From the NCBI RefSeq assembly GCF_000716445.1, contig NZ_JNWK01000006.1, positions 192,301 through 256,300 of the forward strand: DNA of 64,000 bases, read 5' to 3'. Source of the stretch: Streptomyces wedmorensis. Its GTDB lineage: Bacteria; Actinomycetota; Actinomycetes; Streptomycetales; Streptomycetaceae. Positions 1-8,518 of the stretch are shown here, piece after piece. Made by a program: the position numbers and the translations under genes. Below the pieces are notes generated by a model that worked only from the letters and a program-made list of their open reading frames with translations, did no database searches and was not told the origin of the DNA. Numbering within the stretch: the stretch's first letter is position 1; every line of letters begins with the position of its first letter.

Positions 1-1046
1 ACCTCGTCGCCGAGGGAGTCCAGGAAGCCCTGGATCTCCTTCGGCGCTTCGTCGGTCCCGGGCGCGGGCGCGCCCGTGTCGAGCTTCGCGATCGTCGTCC
101 AGCCCTCGCCGATGACGTTCACCCCGCCGTCCTTGCCGTCGAGGCCGGGGAAGGCGCCCTCCAAGCCCTTGAGACCCTCCGGCAGTTCACCCGGGCGGTC
201 GGCGTCCGCGCCCTCCTCCGCCGCGCCCTCGGTCACCTTGGCGCCCTTCGGCGCCTCGAAGGTGAACTCCGAGGCGGCCGGCTTGGCGAAGTCGACCTTC
301 GTGAAGCCCGCGTCGACGACCGGCTTGCCGCCCTGGACCGAGGAGAGGGTGAACTTCAGCGGGGTGCCGTTCGCCGCGTCCACCGCGATCTTCACCGACT
401 CGACCGTCGAACCGGCCTGCTTCGGCTTGATCACCAGCTGGTACGCGTCCCGGCCGGCCACCTTCGCCGTCCCGCCGACGGTGATGGAGGTGGTGTCGCC
501 GGCGGCCTTCAGGACCTCGTCCGCGAGCTCCTTGGGCGTGCCCGGGAGCTCCTTGCCGGCCTCGGGGGCGCCGGACTCGCCCTTCTCGTGGAAGACCTCG
601 TTCGACTTGCTGTCGTAGGCCCAGACGTCGTCGCCGTTGTGGATCAGGCTGTACTCGTCGGAGCCGTCGAGCAGGGTGAGCCGCTGGCGGTCGGGGCCGT
701 CCGCCGCGACGCGCAGCGTGTGGGTGCCGGAGACGAGCTCGGTGAGCTTCTCCGCGGGGTCGGCGGACCCGGAGCCCGAGCCGCCGCCGAGGCCGGCCAG
801 GCCGCCGAGGGACGGCAGGCCGAGGTCGGTGGAGACCTTGAACGTGCCGGACAGGGTCTGGGTGTCCGAGGCCGCGATCTTCTCGATGAGCTGCTGGGCC
901 GTGATCTCGGGCAGGTCCGGGTCACCGGACGCCGCGAGCGCCGGGACGAGGCCGATGGTCGCCGCGGCCACTCCGGCCACCGCGACCGGGACGACGTACC
1001 GGCTCGCCTTGCGACGGGTCTCGCTACGGGCTTCGTTCGCTGCCAT
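1..1046 (-). CDS. LolA-like / MucB-RseB-like secreted or anchored protein (3' end cut by window edge)
   Basis: The protein reads MAANEARSETRRKASRY from an ATG at 1046 and stays open to the window edge, so its C-terminus is missing. Residues about 18-40 form one hydrophobic segment ending LVPALAAS, which fits a signal peptide or N-terminal anchor. After it comes the LolA-type pattern of a half beta-barrel: a stretch on releasing substrate (LRVAADGPDRQRLTLLDGSD, an inactive-state strand pair), then VWAYDSKSNEVFH and later VKIAVDAANGTPLKF. In Gram-positive actinobacteria such proteins are thought to bind lipid or lipoprotein outside the membrane or to act as anti-sigma co-regulators; the exact role here is not known. 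It is the only gene on its strand before the polyprenyl synthase, 154 bp away. Start chosen by the signal sequence. Family call is good, function uncertain. Confidence 0.8.
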   Translation of the reverse strand, partial: MAANEARSETRRKASRYVVPVAVAGVAAATIGLVPALAASGDPDLPEITAQQLIEKIAASDTQTLSGTFKVSTDLGLPSLGGLAGLGGGSGSGSADPAEKLTELVSGTHTLRVAADGPDRQRLTLLDGSDEYSLIHNGDDVWAYDSKSNEVFHEKGESGAPEAGKELPGTPKELADEVLKAAGDTTSITVGGTAKVAGRDAYQLVIKPKQAGSTVESVKIAVDAANGTPLKFTLSSVQGGKPVVDAGFTKVDFAKPAASEFTFEAPKGAKVTEGAAEEGADADRPGELPEGLKGLEGAFPGLDGKDGGVNVIGEGWTTIAKLDTGAPAPGTDEAPKEIQGFLDSLGDE

Positions 1047-1170
1047 GGTCTCCGCTACCTCCGTGCGCCCTGGTGTGGTCGATGCCTCCATCTGACCAAA
1101 CCTGGAGCCCGGAATCGTCAGACCCCGGGATCAACCTGGCGTACTGCTTCGGGATGACCCGACCCTGAGA

Positions 1171-1219
1171 CGGGCTACCCCGCGCGGTGGACCTTGCGGG
1201 CTATCCCGCGCGGTGGACC
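1171..1219. repeat. 26-bp near-perfect tandem duplication at the 3' end of the polyprenyl synthase gene
   Basis: A 23-bp block at 1197-1219, which covers the stop codon and last codons of the polyprenyl synthase gene, recurs at 1171-1193 with one mismatch. The spacing is 26 bp, so it looks like a short slippage duplication lying just after the stop codon. Confidence 0.85.
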
Positions 1220-2211
1220 ACGGCGTCGCACATCTCGGCGAGGGCCGCCTTGGCGTAGCCGTCGGGGAGCGGCGCGAGCATGGCGCGGGCCTCCTCGGCG
1301 TACCTCACGGTGTCGCGGCGGGCCTGCTCCAGGGCGGGGTGGGCGCGCAGCCGGCGGAGTACCTCGGCGTGCCGGTCGTCGTCGGTGAGGTCGCCGTCGA
1401 CGAGCGCGACGAGCTCGACGTCCTCGGGGCGTCCGTGGGCGGCGGCCGCGGCCCGCAGGTGCAGGACGGGCAGGGTGGGGATGCCCTCGCGGAGGTCGGT
1501 GCCGGGGGTCTTGCCGGACTCGTGGGAGTCGGAGGCGATGTCGAGGACGTCGTCGGCGAGCTGGAAGGCGACGCCGAGCCGCTCGCCGTACTGGGTGAGG
1601 GTGTCGACGACGCTGTCGTCGGCGCCGGACATCATGGCGCCGAAGCGGCAGGAGACGGCGACGAGGGAGCCGGTCTTGCCGCCGAGGACGTCGAGGTAGT
1701 GGTCGACGGGGTCGCGGCCGTCCGTCGGGCCGGCCGTCTCCAGGATCTGTCCGGTCACGAGGCGTTCGAACGCCTCGGACTGGATCCGTACGGCCTCGGG
1801 GCCGAGGTCCGCGAGCGTGTGCGAGGCGCGGGCGAAGAGGAAGTCACCCGTGAGGACGGCGATCGAGTTGCCCCAGCGGGTGTTGGCGCTGTCGACACCG
1901 CGCCGGACGTCGGCCTCGTCCATGACGTCGTCGTGGTAGAGCGTGGCCAGGTGGGTGAGCTCGACGACCACGGCGGAGGGCACGACGCCCGGCGCGTAGG
2001 GGTCGCCGAACTGGGCGGCGAGCATCACGAGCAGCGGGCGGAACCGCTTGCCGCCGGCGAGCACGAGGTGCTGCGCGGCCTCGGTGATGAAGGGGACATC
2101 GCTCTTGGTGGCGTCCAGGAGGCCCGCCTCCACAGCCGCCAAACCGGTCTGGACATCGGCCTCAAGAGCCTGGTCCCGCACGCTAAGACCGAACGGCCCG
2201 ACGACGGTCAC
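1201..2211 (-). CDS. trans-polyprenyl diphosphate synthase (long-chain, menaquinone side chain)
   Basis: This enzyme condenses isopentenyl diphosphate units onto an allylic diphosphate to make a long all-trans polyprenyl chain, most likely the nonaprenyl tail of menaquinone. The first aspartate-rich motif is DDVMDEAD, followed by RWGNSIAVLTGDFLFA, and the second is FQLADDVLD. GGKRFRP near residue 55 binds diphosphate. The start is placed at GTG 2211, giving 336 residues, because AGGAGA lies 9 nt upstream and the protein then begins VTVVGPFGLSVRDQ; the open frame extends 13 codons further but without a ribosome site. It is monocistronic, divergent from the transporter remnant. The menaquinone genes at 32-38 kb make quinone synthesis the simplest role. 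Chain length cannot be read with certainty. Confidence 0.93.
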   Translation of the reverse strand: MTVVGPFGLSVRDQALEADVQTGLAAVEAGLLDATKSDVPFITEAAQHLVLAGGKRFRPLLVMLAAQFGDPYAPGVVPSAVVVELTHLATLYHDDVMDEADVRRGVDSANTRWGNSIAVLTGDFLFARASHTLADLGPEAVRIQSEAFERLVTGQILETAGPTDGRDPVDHYLDVLGGKTGSLVAVSCRFGAMMSGADDSVVDTLTQYGERLGVAFQLADDVLDIASDSHESGKTPGTDLREGIPTLPVLHLRAAAAAHGRPEDVELVALVDGDLTDDDRHAEVLRRLRAHPALEQARRDTVRYAEEARAMLAPLPDGYAKAALAEMCDAVVHRAG

Positions 2212-2240
2212 GAGGGGGTCTCCTGTCTGCTGACGCCTGC

Positions 2241-2291
2241 TGACGATCACACGGATTGTTCACACGGACTGTTGACGATCACATGGATTGT
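2241..2291. repeat. Two 19-bp direct repeats, 32 bp apart, upstream of the polyprenyl synthase
   Basis: The sequence TGACGATCACACGGATTGT at 2241-2259 recurs with one mismatch at 2273-2291. The period of 32 bp is about three helical turns. The repeats begin 30 bp before the GTG start of the polyprenyl synthase, so they may be regulator sites or simply a local duplication of the promoter area. Confidence 0.8.
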
Positions 2292-2409
2292 CGATGTGTC
2301 TCTGGAATCACTCAAGCCAGCGTATCCGGTCACCTTTCGATCACCGTGGGCGCCTTCCCGTCACCCCCGGTATGTTCGTGATCAGCTGATACGACCAGGA
2401 GTAGGCGTT

Positions 2410-2733
2410 TTGTCCCGAACAGCGATCGATACCGACACGAACGGTGAGCGGCCTCCCCCCGAGGACGACCGCGCCTTCCTCGGGCAGCCACGGGGTCTGC
2501 TGAGCCTCTCGGGCCTGGAGGTCCGGGAGCGGTTCTCGTTCCTCGGCATGCAGGCGATCCTCGTCCTGTACCTCGCCGCCGCCGCCGACGGCGGCGGCAT
2601 GGCCCCGGGCACCGCCGCTCCGGTCTCCGCACCCGCCTGCTCCGCCGTCTACGGCACCGTGGCCGTCGCCGTCGGCCTCGCCGTGATCGCCCTGGCGCCC
2701 TGGCTGCGCCGCACCATGCACCCCGTCCACTAG
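2410..2733 (+). pseudogene. Internally deleted remnant of a POT/PTR-family peptide transporter
   Basis: The 107-residue frame starts at TTG 2410, with AGGAG 8 nt upstream. Its first part (FLGQPRGLLSLSGLEVRERF, then FSFLGMQAILVLYLA) is the N-terminus of proton-dependent oligopeptide transporters, where the E-x-x-E-R-F/Y motif couples protons. It then jumps through a low-complexity GGGMAPGTAAPVSAPA stretch to VYGTVAVAVGLAVIALAPWLRRTMHPVH-like residues, which match the extreme C-terminus of the same family. POT proteins are normally about 500 residues with 12-14 helices, so nearly 400 residues are gone while the frame is kept. It stops 9 bp before the hydrolase ATG. Either a decayed gene or a retained two-helix micro-protein; no transport is expected. 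Confidence 0.75.
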
Positions 2734-2742
2734 GGAGCCGTG

Positions 2743-4740
2743 ATGAAGATCCGTACCGACTTCCCGTACGAGACCCGCCACGAGGACGTCCGCATCCCCC
2801 TCCCGGACGGCACCAGGCTGTACGCGCGCGTGTGGCGCCCGGTCACCGACGACCCCGTGCCGGCCCTTCTGGAGTACCTGCCGTACCGCCTCACCGACTG
2901 GACCGCGCCCCGCGACTGGCAGCGCCACCCCTGGTACGCGGGACACGGCTACGCCTCCGTGCGCGTCGACGTCCGCGGCCACGGCAACAGCGAGGGCCTG
3001 CCCGGCGACGAGTACGACGCGGTCGAGCTCGCCGACGGCGTCGCCGTGGTGAACTGGCTCGCCGAACAGCCCTGGTGCACGGGGAAGGTCGGCATGTTCG
3101 GCATCTCGTGGGGCGGCTTCAACTCGCTCCAGGTCGCCGCCCTCGCCCCCGAGCCCCTCAAGGCGATCGTCACCGTCTGCTCCACCGACGACCGCTACGA
3201 CAACGACGTCCACTACATGGGCGGCTCGGTCCTCGGCGTCGACATGCACGCCTGGGCCGCCACCATGCTCGCCTTCGTCGCCCGCCCGCCGGACCCGCAG
3301 TACGTCGGCGAGGAGTGGCGCGCGATGTGGCTGAGGCGCCTGGAGACCGTCGAGCCCCTCATCCACACCTGGCTCCGCCACCAGACCCGGGACGCGTACT
3401 GGAAGCACGGCAGCGTCTGCGAGGACTACGGGGCCATCCGCGCCGCCGTCCTCGCCGTCGGCGGCTGGCACGACCCGTACCGGGACACCGTCCTGCGGCT
3501 CGCCCGGCACCTCCCCCAGGACCGGGTGCGCGGGATCATCGGCCCCTGGTCCCACCACTACCCGGACCGCGGCCTGCCGCCGGGCCCCGCCATCGGCTTC
3601 CTCCAGGAGACCCTGCGCTGGTGGGACCACCACCTCAAGGGCGTCGAGAACGACGTGATGGCCGAACCGCTGCTGCGCTCCTGGATCAGCGAGTCGCATC
3701 CGCCCGCCACCGTCTACGACGAGCTCCCGGGCCGCTGGGTCGCCGACCCCTCCTGGCCCTCCCCGAACGTCACCCCCGTCACGTACGGCTTCCAGGGCGT
3801 GCCCGTGGTCGTCGACTCGCCCCAGCAGACCGGGATCGACGCGGGCCGCTTCTTCCCCTTCGGCAACGACGCCGACCTGCCGCCCGACCAGCGCGACGAG
3901 GACGCCCACTCGGCGTGCTTCGACTTCCCGGTGCCCGAGGACGGCGGCCCGATCGAGATCCTCGGCCGCCCGTCCGTCAGCCTCGCCCTGCGCACGGACG
4001 CCCCCACCGGGCAGGTGATCGCCCGGCTCTGCGACATCGCCCCGGACGGCTCGTCCACCCTCGTCACCCGCGGCGCGCTGAACTTCTCCGCCCGCTACGG
4101 CCGCGACCGGGCCGTGGAGGCGCAGATCGGCGAGACGGAGAGCTTCGTCTTCGAGCTGAACGGCATCGGGCACACCTTCCCGCCCGGCCACCGGGTCCGG
4201 CTCGCCGTGTCCTCCACGTACTGGCCGTGGATCTGGCCGCAGCCGGACGCGGCCGGCTTCACCCTCGACCCGGCGGGCTCGAACCTCACGCTGCCGGTGC
4301 GCGCGCACACCGAGGACGCCGTCGAATGGGAGGAGCCGGAGCAGTCCGAGCCGCTCGGCGTCGCCTATCCGCGCACCCTGGAGGAGCCGCGTCCCGAGCG
4401 GGTGGTGGTCCGGGACGTCGCCAAGGGCGAGTGGCGGCTCGACGTCGACCCGAAGTACGGCGGCACGCGCGTGTACCCCGACGGCCTGGAGTTCACCGAG
4501 GACGCCGTGGAGACGTACACGATCGACGAGGGCGGGCCGCTGTCCGCCCGTACCCGCTCGGAGTGGTCGATCCGGCTGCGCCGGCCCGAACTCGCCTGGG
4601 ACTGCGCGGTCGACACCCGCTCGGAGATCTCCTGCGACGCGGACGCCTTCTTCACCGTGAACGAGCTGGTCTGCAAGGAGGGCGGCGAGGTCGTCTTCCA
4701 CCGCACCTGGGAGGAGACGATTCCGCGCACGGCGGGCTGA
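2743..4740 (+). CDS. CocE/NonD family hydrolase (X-Pro dipeptidyl-peptidase S15-like)
   Basis: The 665-residue protein has the two-part S15 architecture: an alpha/beta hydrolase (residues about 20-310) and a C-terminal jelly-roll PepX_C domain (about 340-560). The nucleophile is Ser122 in FGISWGG, the acid is likely the Asp of GGWHDPYRDT and the base the His of GPWSHHYPD. Relatives cleave acyl or X-Pro dipeptide bonds (cocaine esterase, glutaryl acylase, Xaa-Pro peptidase); the substrate cannot be told here. No signal peptide is seen, so it is probably cytoplasmic. ATG 2743 is preferred over the adjacent GTG 2740 because GGGAG sits 5 nt before the ATG. It follows the peptide-transporter remnant at once, so the pair may once have taken up and processed small peptides. 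Confidence 0.9.
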   Translation: MKIRTDFPYETRHEDVRIPLPDGTRLYARVWRPVTDDPVPALLEYLPYRLTDWTAPRDWQRHPWYAGHGYASVRVDVRGHGNSEGLPGDEYDAVELADGVAVVNWLAEQPWCTGKVGMFGISWGGFNSLQVAALAPEPLKAIVTVCSTDDRYDNDVHYMGGSVLGVDMHAWAATMLAFVARPPDPQYVGEEWRAMWLRRLETVEPLIHTWLRHQTRDAYWKHGSVCEDYGAIRAAVLAVGGWHDPYRDTVLRLARHLPQDRVRGIIGPWSHHYPDRGLPPGPAIGFLQETLRWWDHHLKGVENDVMAEPLLRSWISESHPPATVYDELPGRWVADPSWPSPNVTPVTYGFQGVPVVVDSPQQTGIDAGRFFPFGNDADLPPDQRDEDAHSACFDFPVPEDGGPIEILGRPSVSLALRTDAPTGQVIARLCDIAPDGSSTLVTRGALNFSARYGRDRAVEAQIGETESFVFELNGIGHTFPPGHRVRLAVSSTYWPWIWPQPDAAGFTLDPAGSNLTLPVRAHTEDAVEWEEPEQSEPLGVAYPRTLEEPRPERVVVRDVAKGEWRLDVDPKYGGTRVYPDGLEFTEDAVETYTIDEGGPLSARTRSEWSIRLRRPELAWDCAVDTRSEISCDADAFFTVNELVCKEGGEVVFHRTWEETIPRTAG

Positions 4741-4746
4741 ACGCGC

Positions 4747-4786
4747 GGAAGGGCCCGCACCCCTTTCCCGGGGTGCGGGCCCTTCC
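4747..4786. terminator. Bidirectional hairpin terminator
   Basis: A perfect 17-bp stem (4747-4763 with 4770-4786) closes a 6-nt loop between the convergent hydrolase and surface-protein genes. It can serve both strands. No long T-tract follows, as is common in Streptomyces. Confidence 0.9.
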
Positions 4787-4799
4787 TCACGTCGTGCGC

Positions 4800-6134
4800 T
4801 TACGCGTCCGCGCCCGCCTTGCGGCGGCGGGCGACGACCAGCGCGCCGGCGCCCAGGGCGACGGCTCCGGCGGCGGCGATGCCCAGCGGCAGGGTGTCGT
4901 TCGCGCCGGTGGCGGCGAGCGAGCCCTTCACGGGGGTGTTCGACGAACCGCCCTGCTGGGTGGTGTTGTGGTTCCCGCCGGTGGAGGGCGCCGGGGTAGG
5001 CGTGGTGGTCGACGGCGACGGGGTCGGCTTCGGCTTGTCACCCTTGGCCGCGAGGATGGCGAACTCGACGTCCGGGTAGTCCTCGCCCAAGCCGCACGAG
5101 CCGTCCTCGTTCTCGTACTCGGCGTACGCGAAGGCGACACCCCGGCCGGCGGGCGCGTCGGCGGCGACCGTGAGGCGCAGCTTCACGTCGTACGAGGCGC
5201 CCTTGGCGAGCCGGCCGACCTCGATGGACTCGTACTTGTCCGTGATCGGCGTCCACTCCAGGACGTCGGAGGACGACCACTCGATCGGGATGAGGCGGCC
5301 GTCGAGGACCGTCTCGTCGTCGATGACCTCGTCGGGCTTCGGGAGCCGCACGGCGTTGGCGAAAGCATCGACGACGTCCAGGGCGCGGTCGGAGGTGTTG
5401 GTGACGCGCAGCGAGAAGACGGCGGGCTGACCGGCGGTGACCGTCTTCGGGCCGCTGAGCGTGACGTCGACGGCGTCGTCGACCTTGCACTCGCCCTCGA
5501 TCTCCTCGGCGATCGCCAGGTCTTCCTTGGCGTCTTCGAGGTCCTTCTTGGCGGCCACCTTGACCTTCCTGGCGAGCTCGGCCAGCCCCGCTGCGGCGAT
5601 GCGGGCGTCGTCGCGGGCCGTGACGGCCTTGGCCAGCTCCTCGTCGGCGGTCTTCTTCGCCGCGGCGGCGTCGTCGGCGGTCTTCTTCGCGGCGGTGACG
5701 GCAGCGGCGGCGTCCGTCTTCTGCTGCTCGGTGGCGTCCGGCTTCGCCAGCACGTCCTTCTCGGCCTGGACGGCCTTGGCCAGCTCCTCGTCGGCGGTGG
5801 TCTTGGCAGCGGCGGCGGCCTCGACGGCCTTCTTCGCGTCGGCCACCTTGACCACGAGCGGGTTGTCGGGCTTGTCGAGGGCCTTGAAAGCGGCCTCGGC
5901 CTTGTCGTGCTCGGCGACGGCCTCGTCGTACGCCTTCTGGGCGACGGCGACGGCGGCCTTGAGCTCCTCGATCGACGGCATCTCGTCGTCGATGTCGTCC
6001 TCGTGCGACGAGGGCTTCTGCGACTGCGGGGCGGCCGGCTTGGTGTCGGCGAAGGCGGGCGCGGCGGAGAGGAACAGCGCCGGGGTGGTCACGGCGGCGG
6101 CCACTGCGGTCGCGAGAATGCGGCGGATCTTCAC
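4800..6134 (-). CDS. Sortase-anchored (LAATG) surface protein with alanine-rich coiled coil
   Basis: The 444-residue protein starts at a GTG behind GGAAAAGG. It has a signal peptide (residues 1-29, ending AAPAFA), an acidic stretch, then a long alanine/lysine/glutamate coiled coil (about 50-205) with repeated units of the type AKKTADDAAAAKKTADEEL. A globular Ig-like section follows (about 210-360, with TVTAGQPAVFSLRVTNTSDRA and two cysteines near EGECKVDDA and EDGSCGLGE), then a Pro/Thr linker, the motif LAATG, a hydrophobic helix and an RRRK tail. LAxTG is the sorting signal used by class E sortases of Streptomyces, so the protein is expected to be covalently attached to peptidoglycan. The coiled coil may project the Ig-like part, but its partner is unknown. 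No sortase gene lies nearby. Confidence 0.88.
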   Translation of the reverse strand: MKIRRILATAVAAAVTTPALFLSAAPAFADTKPAAPQSQKPSSHEDDIDDEMPSIEELKAAVAVAQKAYDEAVAEHDKAEAAFKALDKPDNPLVVKVADAKKAVEAAAAAKTTADEELAKAVQAEKDVLAKPDATEQQKTDAAAAVTAAKKTADDAAAAKKTADEELAKAVTARDDARIAAAGLAELARKVKVAAKKDLEDAKEDLAIAEEIEGECKVDDAVDVTLSGPKTVTAGQPAVFSLRVTNTSDRALDVVDAFANAVRLPKPDEVIDDETVLDGRLIPIEWSSSDVLEWTPITDKYESIEVGRLAKGASYDVKLRLTVAADAPAGRGVAFAYAEYENEDGSCGLGEDYPDVEFAILAAKGDKPKPTPSPSTTTPTPAPSTGGNHNTTQQGGSSNTPVKGSLAATGANDTLPLGIAAAGAVALGAGALVVARRRKAGADA

Positions 6135-6427
6135 GTTGCGGACCTTTTCCTGGTCAGAGAAAGAGTGCGAAGTGTGGTGTCGGGGCGTGCGCCTGCGGAG
6201 ACATCACGCGGCGCGTCGCTGGCGTGATCGTAAAGCGCGGAGGCCCTGGCCCGGAGCTCCGTTTCCGCAGCTCACGGCGACGTTCGAGGCCCACCCCACC
6301 CATATACCGGTCAAAACCCGACAGTTGCCCACGGAGGCCGCACTTTCTGTGTGATCCATGTCATCCGCGAGCGGCGGCGCGGCCCGTAACGTGTCCCCCA
6401 CACACCTGGAAAGCGAGGCACGCACAG
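6135..6427. promoter_or_regulatory. Divergent promoter region of the surface-protein and fahA genes
   Basis: This 293-bp spacer must hold both promoters. The only notable element is GTGATCCATGTCAT at about 6350, one base from the Streptomyces Crp consensus GTG-N6-GNCAC, 70 bp before fahA. No gene is seen. Confidence 0.4.
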
Positions 6428-7654
6428 ATGTCCGAGCACAGCCCGCTCGACCTGGCCGAGGGCGATCCCTTCGGCCCGCACAACCTCCCGTACGGCGTCT
6501 TCTCCACCGCCGACGAGCCCGGCCGGCGCCGGCTCGGCGTCCGGATCGGCGGGTACGTGCTGGACGCGGGCGCCGCCGCCCACGCCCTCGGCTCCCCGTA
6601 CGCGAGCCTGCTCGCGCAGCCGTCCCTGAACCCGCTGCTCGCGGCCGGGCGGACCGCCTGGCGCGATGTGCGCCGGGCCCTCACGGCGTGGGTGACCGTG
6701 CCCGCGCACCGGGCGGACGTCGAGCCGCTGCTGCACCCGCTGGACGCGGTGACGCTGCACCTGCCGTACGAGGTCGCGGACTACGTCGACTTCTACGCGA
6801 GCGAGCACCACGCGACGAACGTGGGCCGGATCTTCCGCCCCGACGGCGACGCGCTCACCCCCAACTGGAAGCACCTGCCGATCGGTTACCACGGTCGCGC
6901 GGGCACGGTCGTGGTCTCCGGCACCGACGTCGTGCGCCCCTCGGGCCAGCGCAAGGCCCCGTCGGACCCGGCTCCGGTGTTCGGCCCGTCGATCAAGCTG
7001 GACATCGAGGCGGAGGTCGGCTTCCTCGTCGGCACCCCGTCGGAGCTCGGCCGCCCGGTGCCGCTCGGCGACTTCCGGGAGCACGTCTTCGGTCTGACGC
7101 TGCTCAACGACTGGTCGGCGCGGGACGTACAGGCCTGGGAGTACGTGCCGCTCGGCCCGTTCCTCGGCAAGTCCTTCCAGACCTCGGTCTCCGCCTGGGT
7201 GACGCCCCTGGAGGCGCTGGACGCCGCCCGGACCGCGCCGCCCGCGCGGGACCTGCCGCTGCTCCCCTACCTGGACGACGCGGACGCGGAGGAGCAGGGC
7301 TGCTTCGACCTGCGGATCACGGTGGAGATCAACGGCGAGGTCGTCTCCGAGCCGCCGTTCTCCTCCATGTACTGGACGGCGGCCCAGCAGCTGGCCCACA
7401 TGACGGTCAACGGCGCCTCGCTGCGCACCGGCGACCTGTACGGCTCCGGCACCGTCTCCGGGCCCGAGACGAACCAGCGCGGTTCGCTCCTGGAGCTCAC
7501 CTGGAACGGCCGGGACGCGCTCGAACTGTCCGGCGGCAAGCGGACGTTCCTGGAGGACGGCGACGAGGTCGTCCTGACGGCCTGGGCTCCGGGCCCGGAC
7601 GGCACCCGCGTGGCGCTGGGCGAGGTCCGGGGCCGGATCCTTCCGTCCGCGTAG
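6428..7654 (+). CDS. fahA: Fumarylacetoacetase
   Basis: This enzyme hydrolyses 4-fumarylacetoacetate to fumarate and acetoacetate, the last step of tyrosine/phenylalanine (homogentisate) breakdown. The 408-residue protein carries the family's N-terminal beta-barrel and the C-terminal FAH domain with YASEHHATNVGRIFRP, PNWKHLPIGYHGRA, the metal ligands in DIEAEVGFLVG, and LLNDWSARDVQAWEYVPLGP. The start is ATG 6428 (MSEHSPLDLAEGDPFG), where family similarity begins; the frame is open well upstream without a ribosome site. Its stop codon directly abuts the stop codon of the convergent dioxygenase. The homogentisate dioxygenase expected in the same pathway is not in this window. Confidence 0.96.
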   Translation: MSEHSPLDLAEGDPFGPHNLPYGVFSTADEPGRRRLGVRIGGYVLDAGAAAHALGSPYASLLAQPSLNPLLAAGRTAWRDVRRALTAWVTVPAHRADVEPLLHPLDAVTLHLPYEVADYVDFYASEHHATNVGRIFRPDGDALTPNWKHLPIGYHGRAGTVVVSGTDVVRPSGQRKAPSDPAPVFGPSIKLDIEAEVGFLVGTPSELGRPVPLGDFREHVFGLTLLNDWSARDVQAWEYVPLGPFLGKSFQTSVSAWVTPLEALDAARTAPPARDLPLLPYLDDADAEEQGCFDLRITVEINGEVVSEPPFSSMYWTAAQQLAHMTVNGASLRTGDLYGSGTVSGPETNQRGSLLELTWNGRDALELSGGKRTFLEDGDEVVLTAWAPGPDGTRVALGEVRGRILPSA

Positions 7655-8476
7655 CTACCGGACCCGCCAGAGGGCGGGGACGTTCGGCGGCTCCCAGCCG
7701 GCCTGGGCCGTGTGCGCCTGGAGGCACACATAGCCCGGGCCGCCGTACGTGACGGTGTCGCCCGCCCGGTAGGCGGTCCCGGCGGCCCAGGTGCCGCCGG
7801 GGGCGCCCGTGGGCGTCGGGGTCGGCGTCGGCCCCGGGTCCTGCGGCACGTTCAGGACGAAGTCGAACGCCGCCTCCCGGCCGCCGCCCGTGTCCCGGAC
7901 GGTCATGAGCAGCCGCGGGTCGAAGATGGTGTCGGTGTTGTTGCGGGGTTCGTTCGGGAAGTACAGCTGGGTGGTGAGCACCGGGCGGCCGGGGGCCTGG
8001 AGCTTGACGTGGATGTGCCGGGTGCGGCCCGGGTAGAGGCCGGGCACGATCGTGGTGAGCCTGAAGGCGCCGCCGGCGTCGGTGAACTGGTGCCCGCGGA
8101 AACGGAATCCGGAGTTGTCGTAGGCGCCGTTGGTGTCGGCCTGCCAGAAGTCCAGCAGGACGCCGGACAGCGGCTTGCAGGCCAGCCCGAAGACGTAGCC
8201 GCTGACGGTGAGCCGGACACCGGGGGTGCCGGCGTCCACCAGGCTGGTCCGCAGCGGGGAGTTCGGCTTGAAGTACGGGCCCTCGGTCTGCGGCGGGGTG
8301 GGGTCGTCGCCGTCGTCGCACGCGGGGGTGAGCGCGGGCGGCGCGTCGGCCGTGGTCAGGGTGCGGGCGAGCGCGGGAACGCCCATGAGGACCGCGGGGG
8401 CCGCCATGCCGGCCGCGAACGCGGCGCGCAGCACCGCCTTGCGGGTGACGTGCCCGGTGCCGGTCTCGTTGTCCAT
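7655..8476 (-). CDS. Secreted intradiol ring-cleavage dioxygenase with C-terminal CBM5/12-like module
   Basis: The protein (273 residues) has a signal peptide with an RK pair (TRKAVLRAAFAAGMAAP), an intradiol dioxygenase domain (about 70-200) and a C-terminal module. Non-haem iron(III) ligands are visible: Tyr in ADTNGAYDN, Tyr in GLYPGRTRHIHVK and the two His of HIH. Such enzymes open catechol-type rings between the hydroxyls. After a Pro/Thr linker, the tail (WAAGTAYRAGDTVTYGGPGY to VPALWRVR) is a chitin/cellulose-binding CBM5/12 type. Secreted dioxygenases fused to this module are known in biomass-degrading Streptomyces, where they act on lignin-derived catechols near plant polymer. GGAG lies 6 nt before the ATG. 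It lies 42 bp downstream of the AraC regulator and probably shares its transcript. Confidence 0.9.
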   Translation of the reverse strand: MDNETGTGHVTRKAVLRAAFAAGMAAPAVLMGVPALARTLTTADAPPALTPACDDGDDPTPPQTEGPYFKPNSPLRTSLVDAGTPGVRLTVSGYVFGLACKPLSGVLLDFWQADTNGAYDNSGFRFRGHQFTDAGGAFRLTTIVPGLYPGRTRHIHVKLQAPGRPVLTTQLYFPNEPRNNTDTIFDPRLLMTVRDTGGGREAAFDFVLNVPQDPGPTPTPTPTGAPGGTWAAGTAYRAGDTVTYGGPGYVCLQAHTAQAGWEPPNVPALWRVR

Positions 8477-8518
8477 GCCTGCTCCTCGAAGGTGGGGGGC
8501 TGGGGGATCGGCACGAAC

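Noticed and set aside
2341..6227. Very long open frames of 786 and 1131 codons across the hydrolase and surface-protein genes
   Set aside because: They are GC-driven shadows: Arg/Pro or Gly/Val/Asp-rich translations without start signals, over genes with clear domains.
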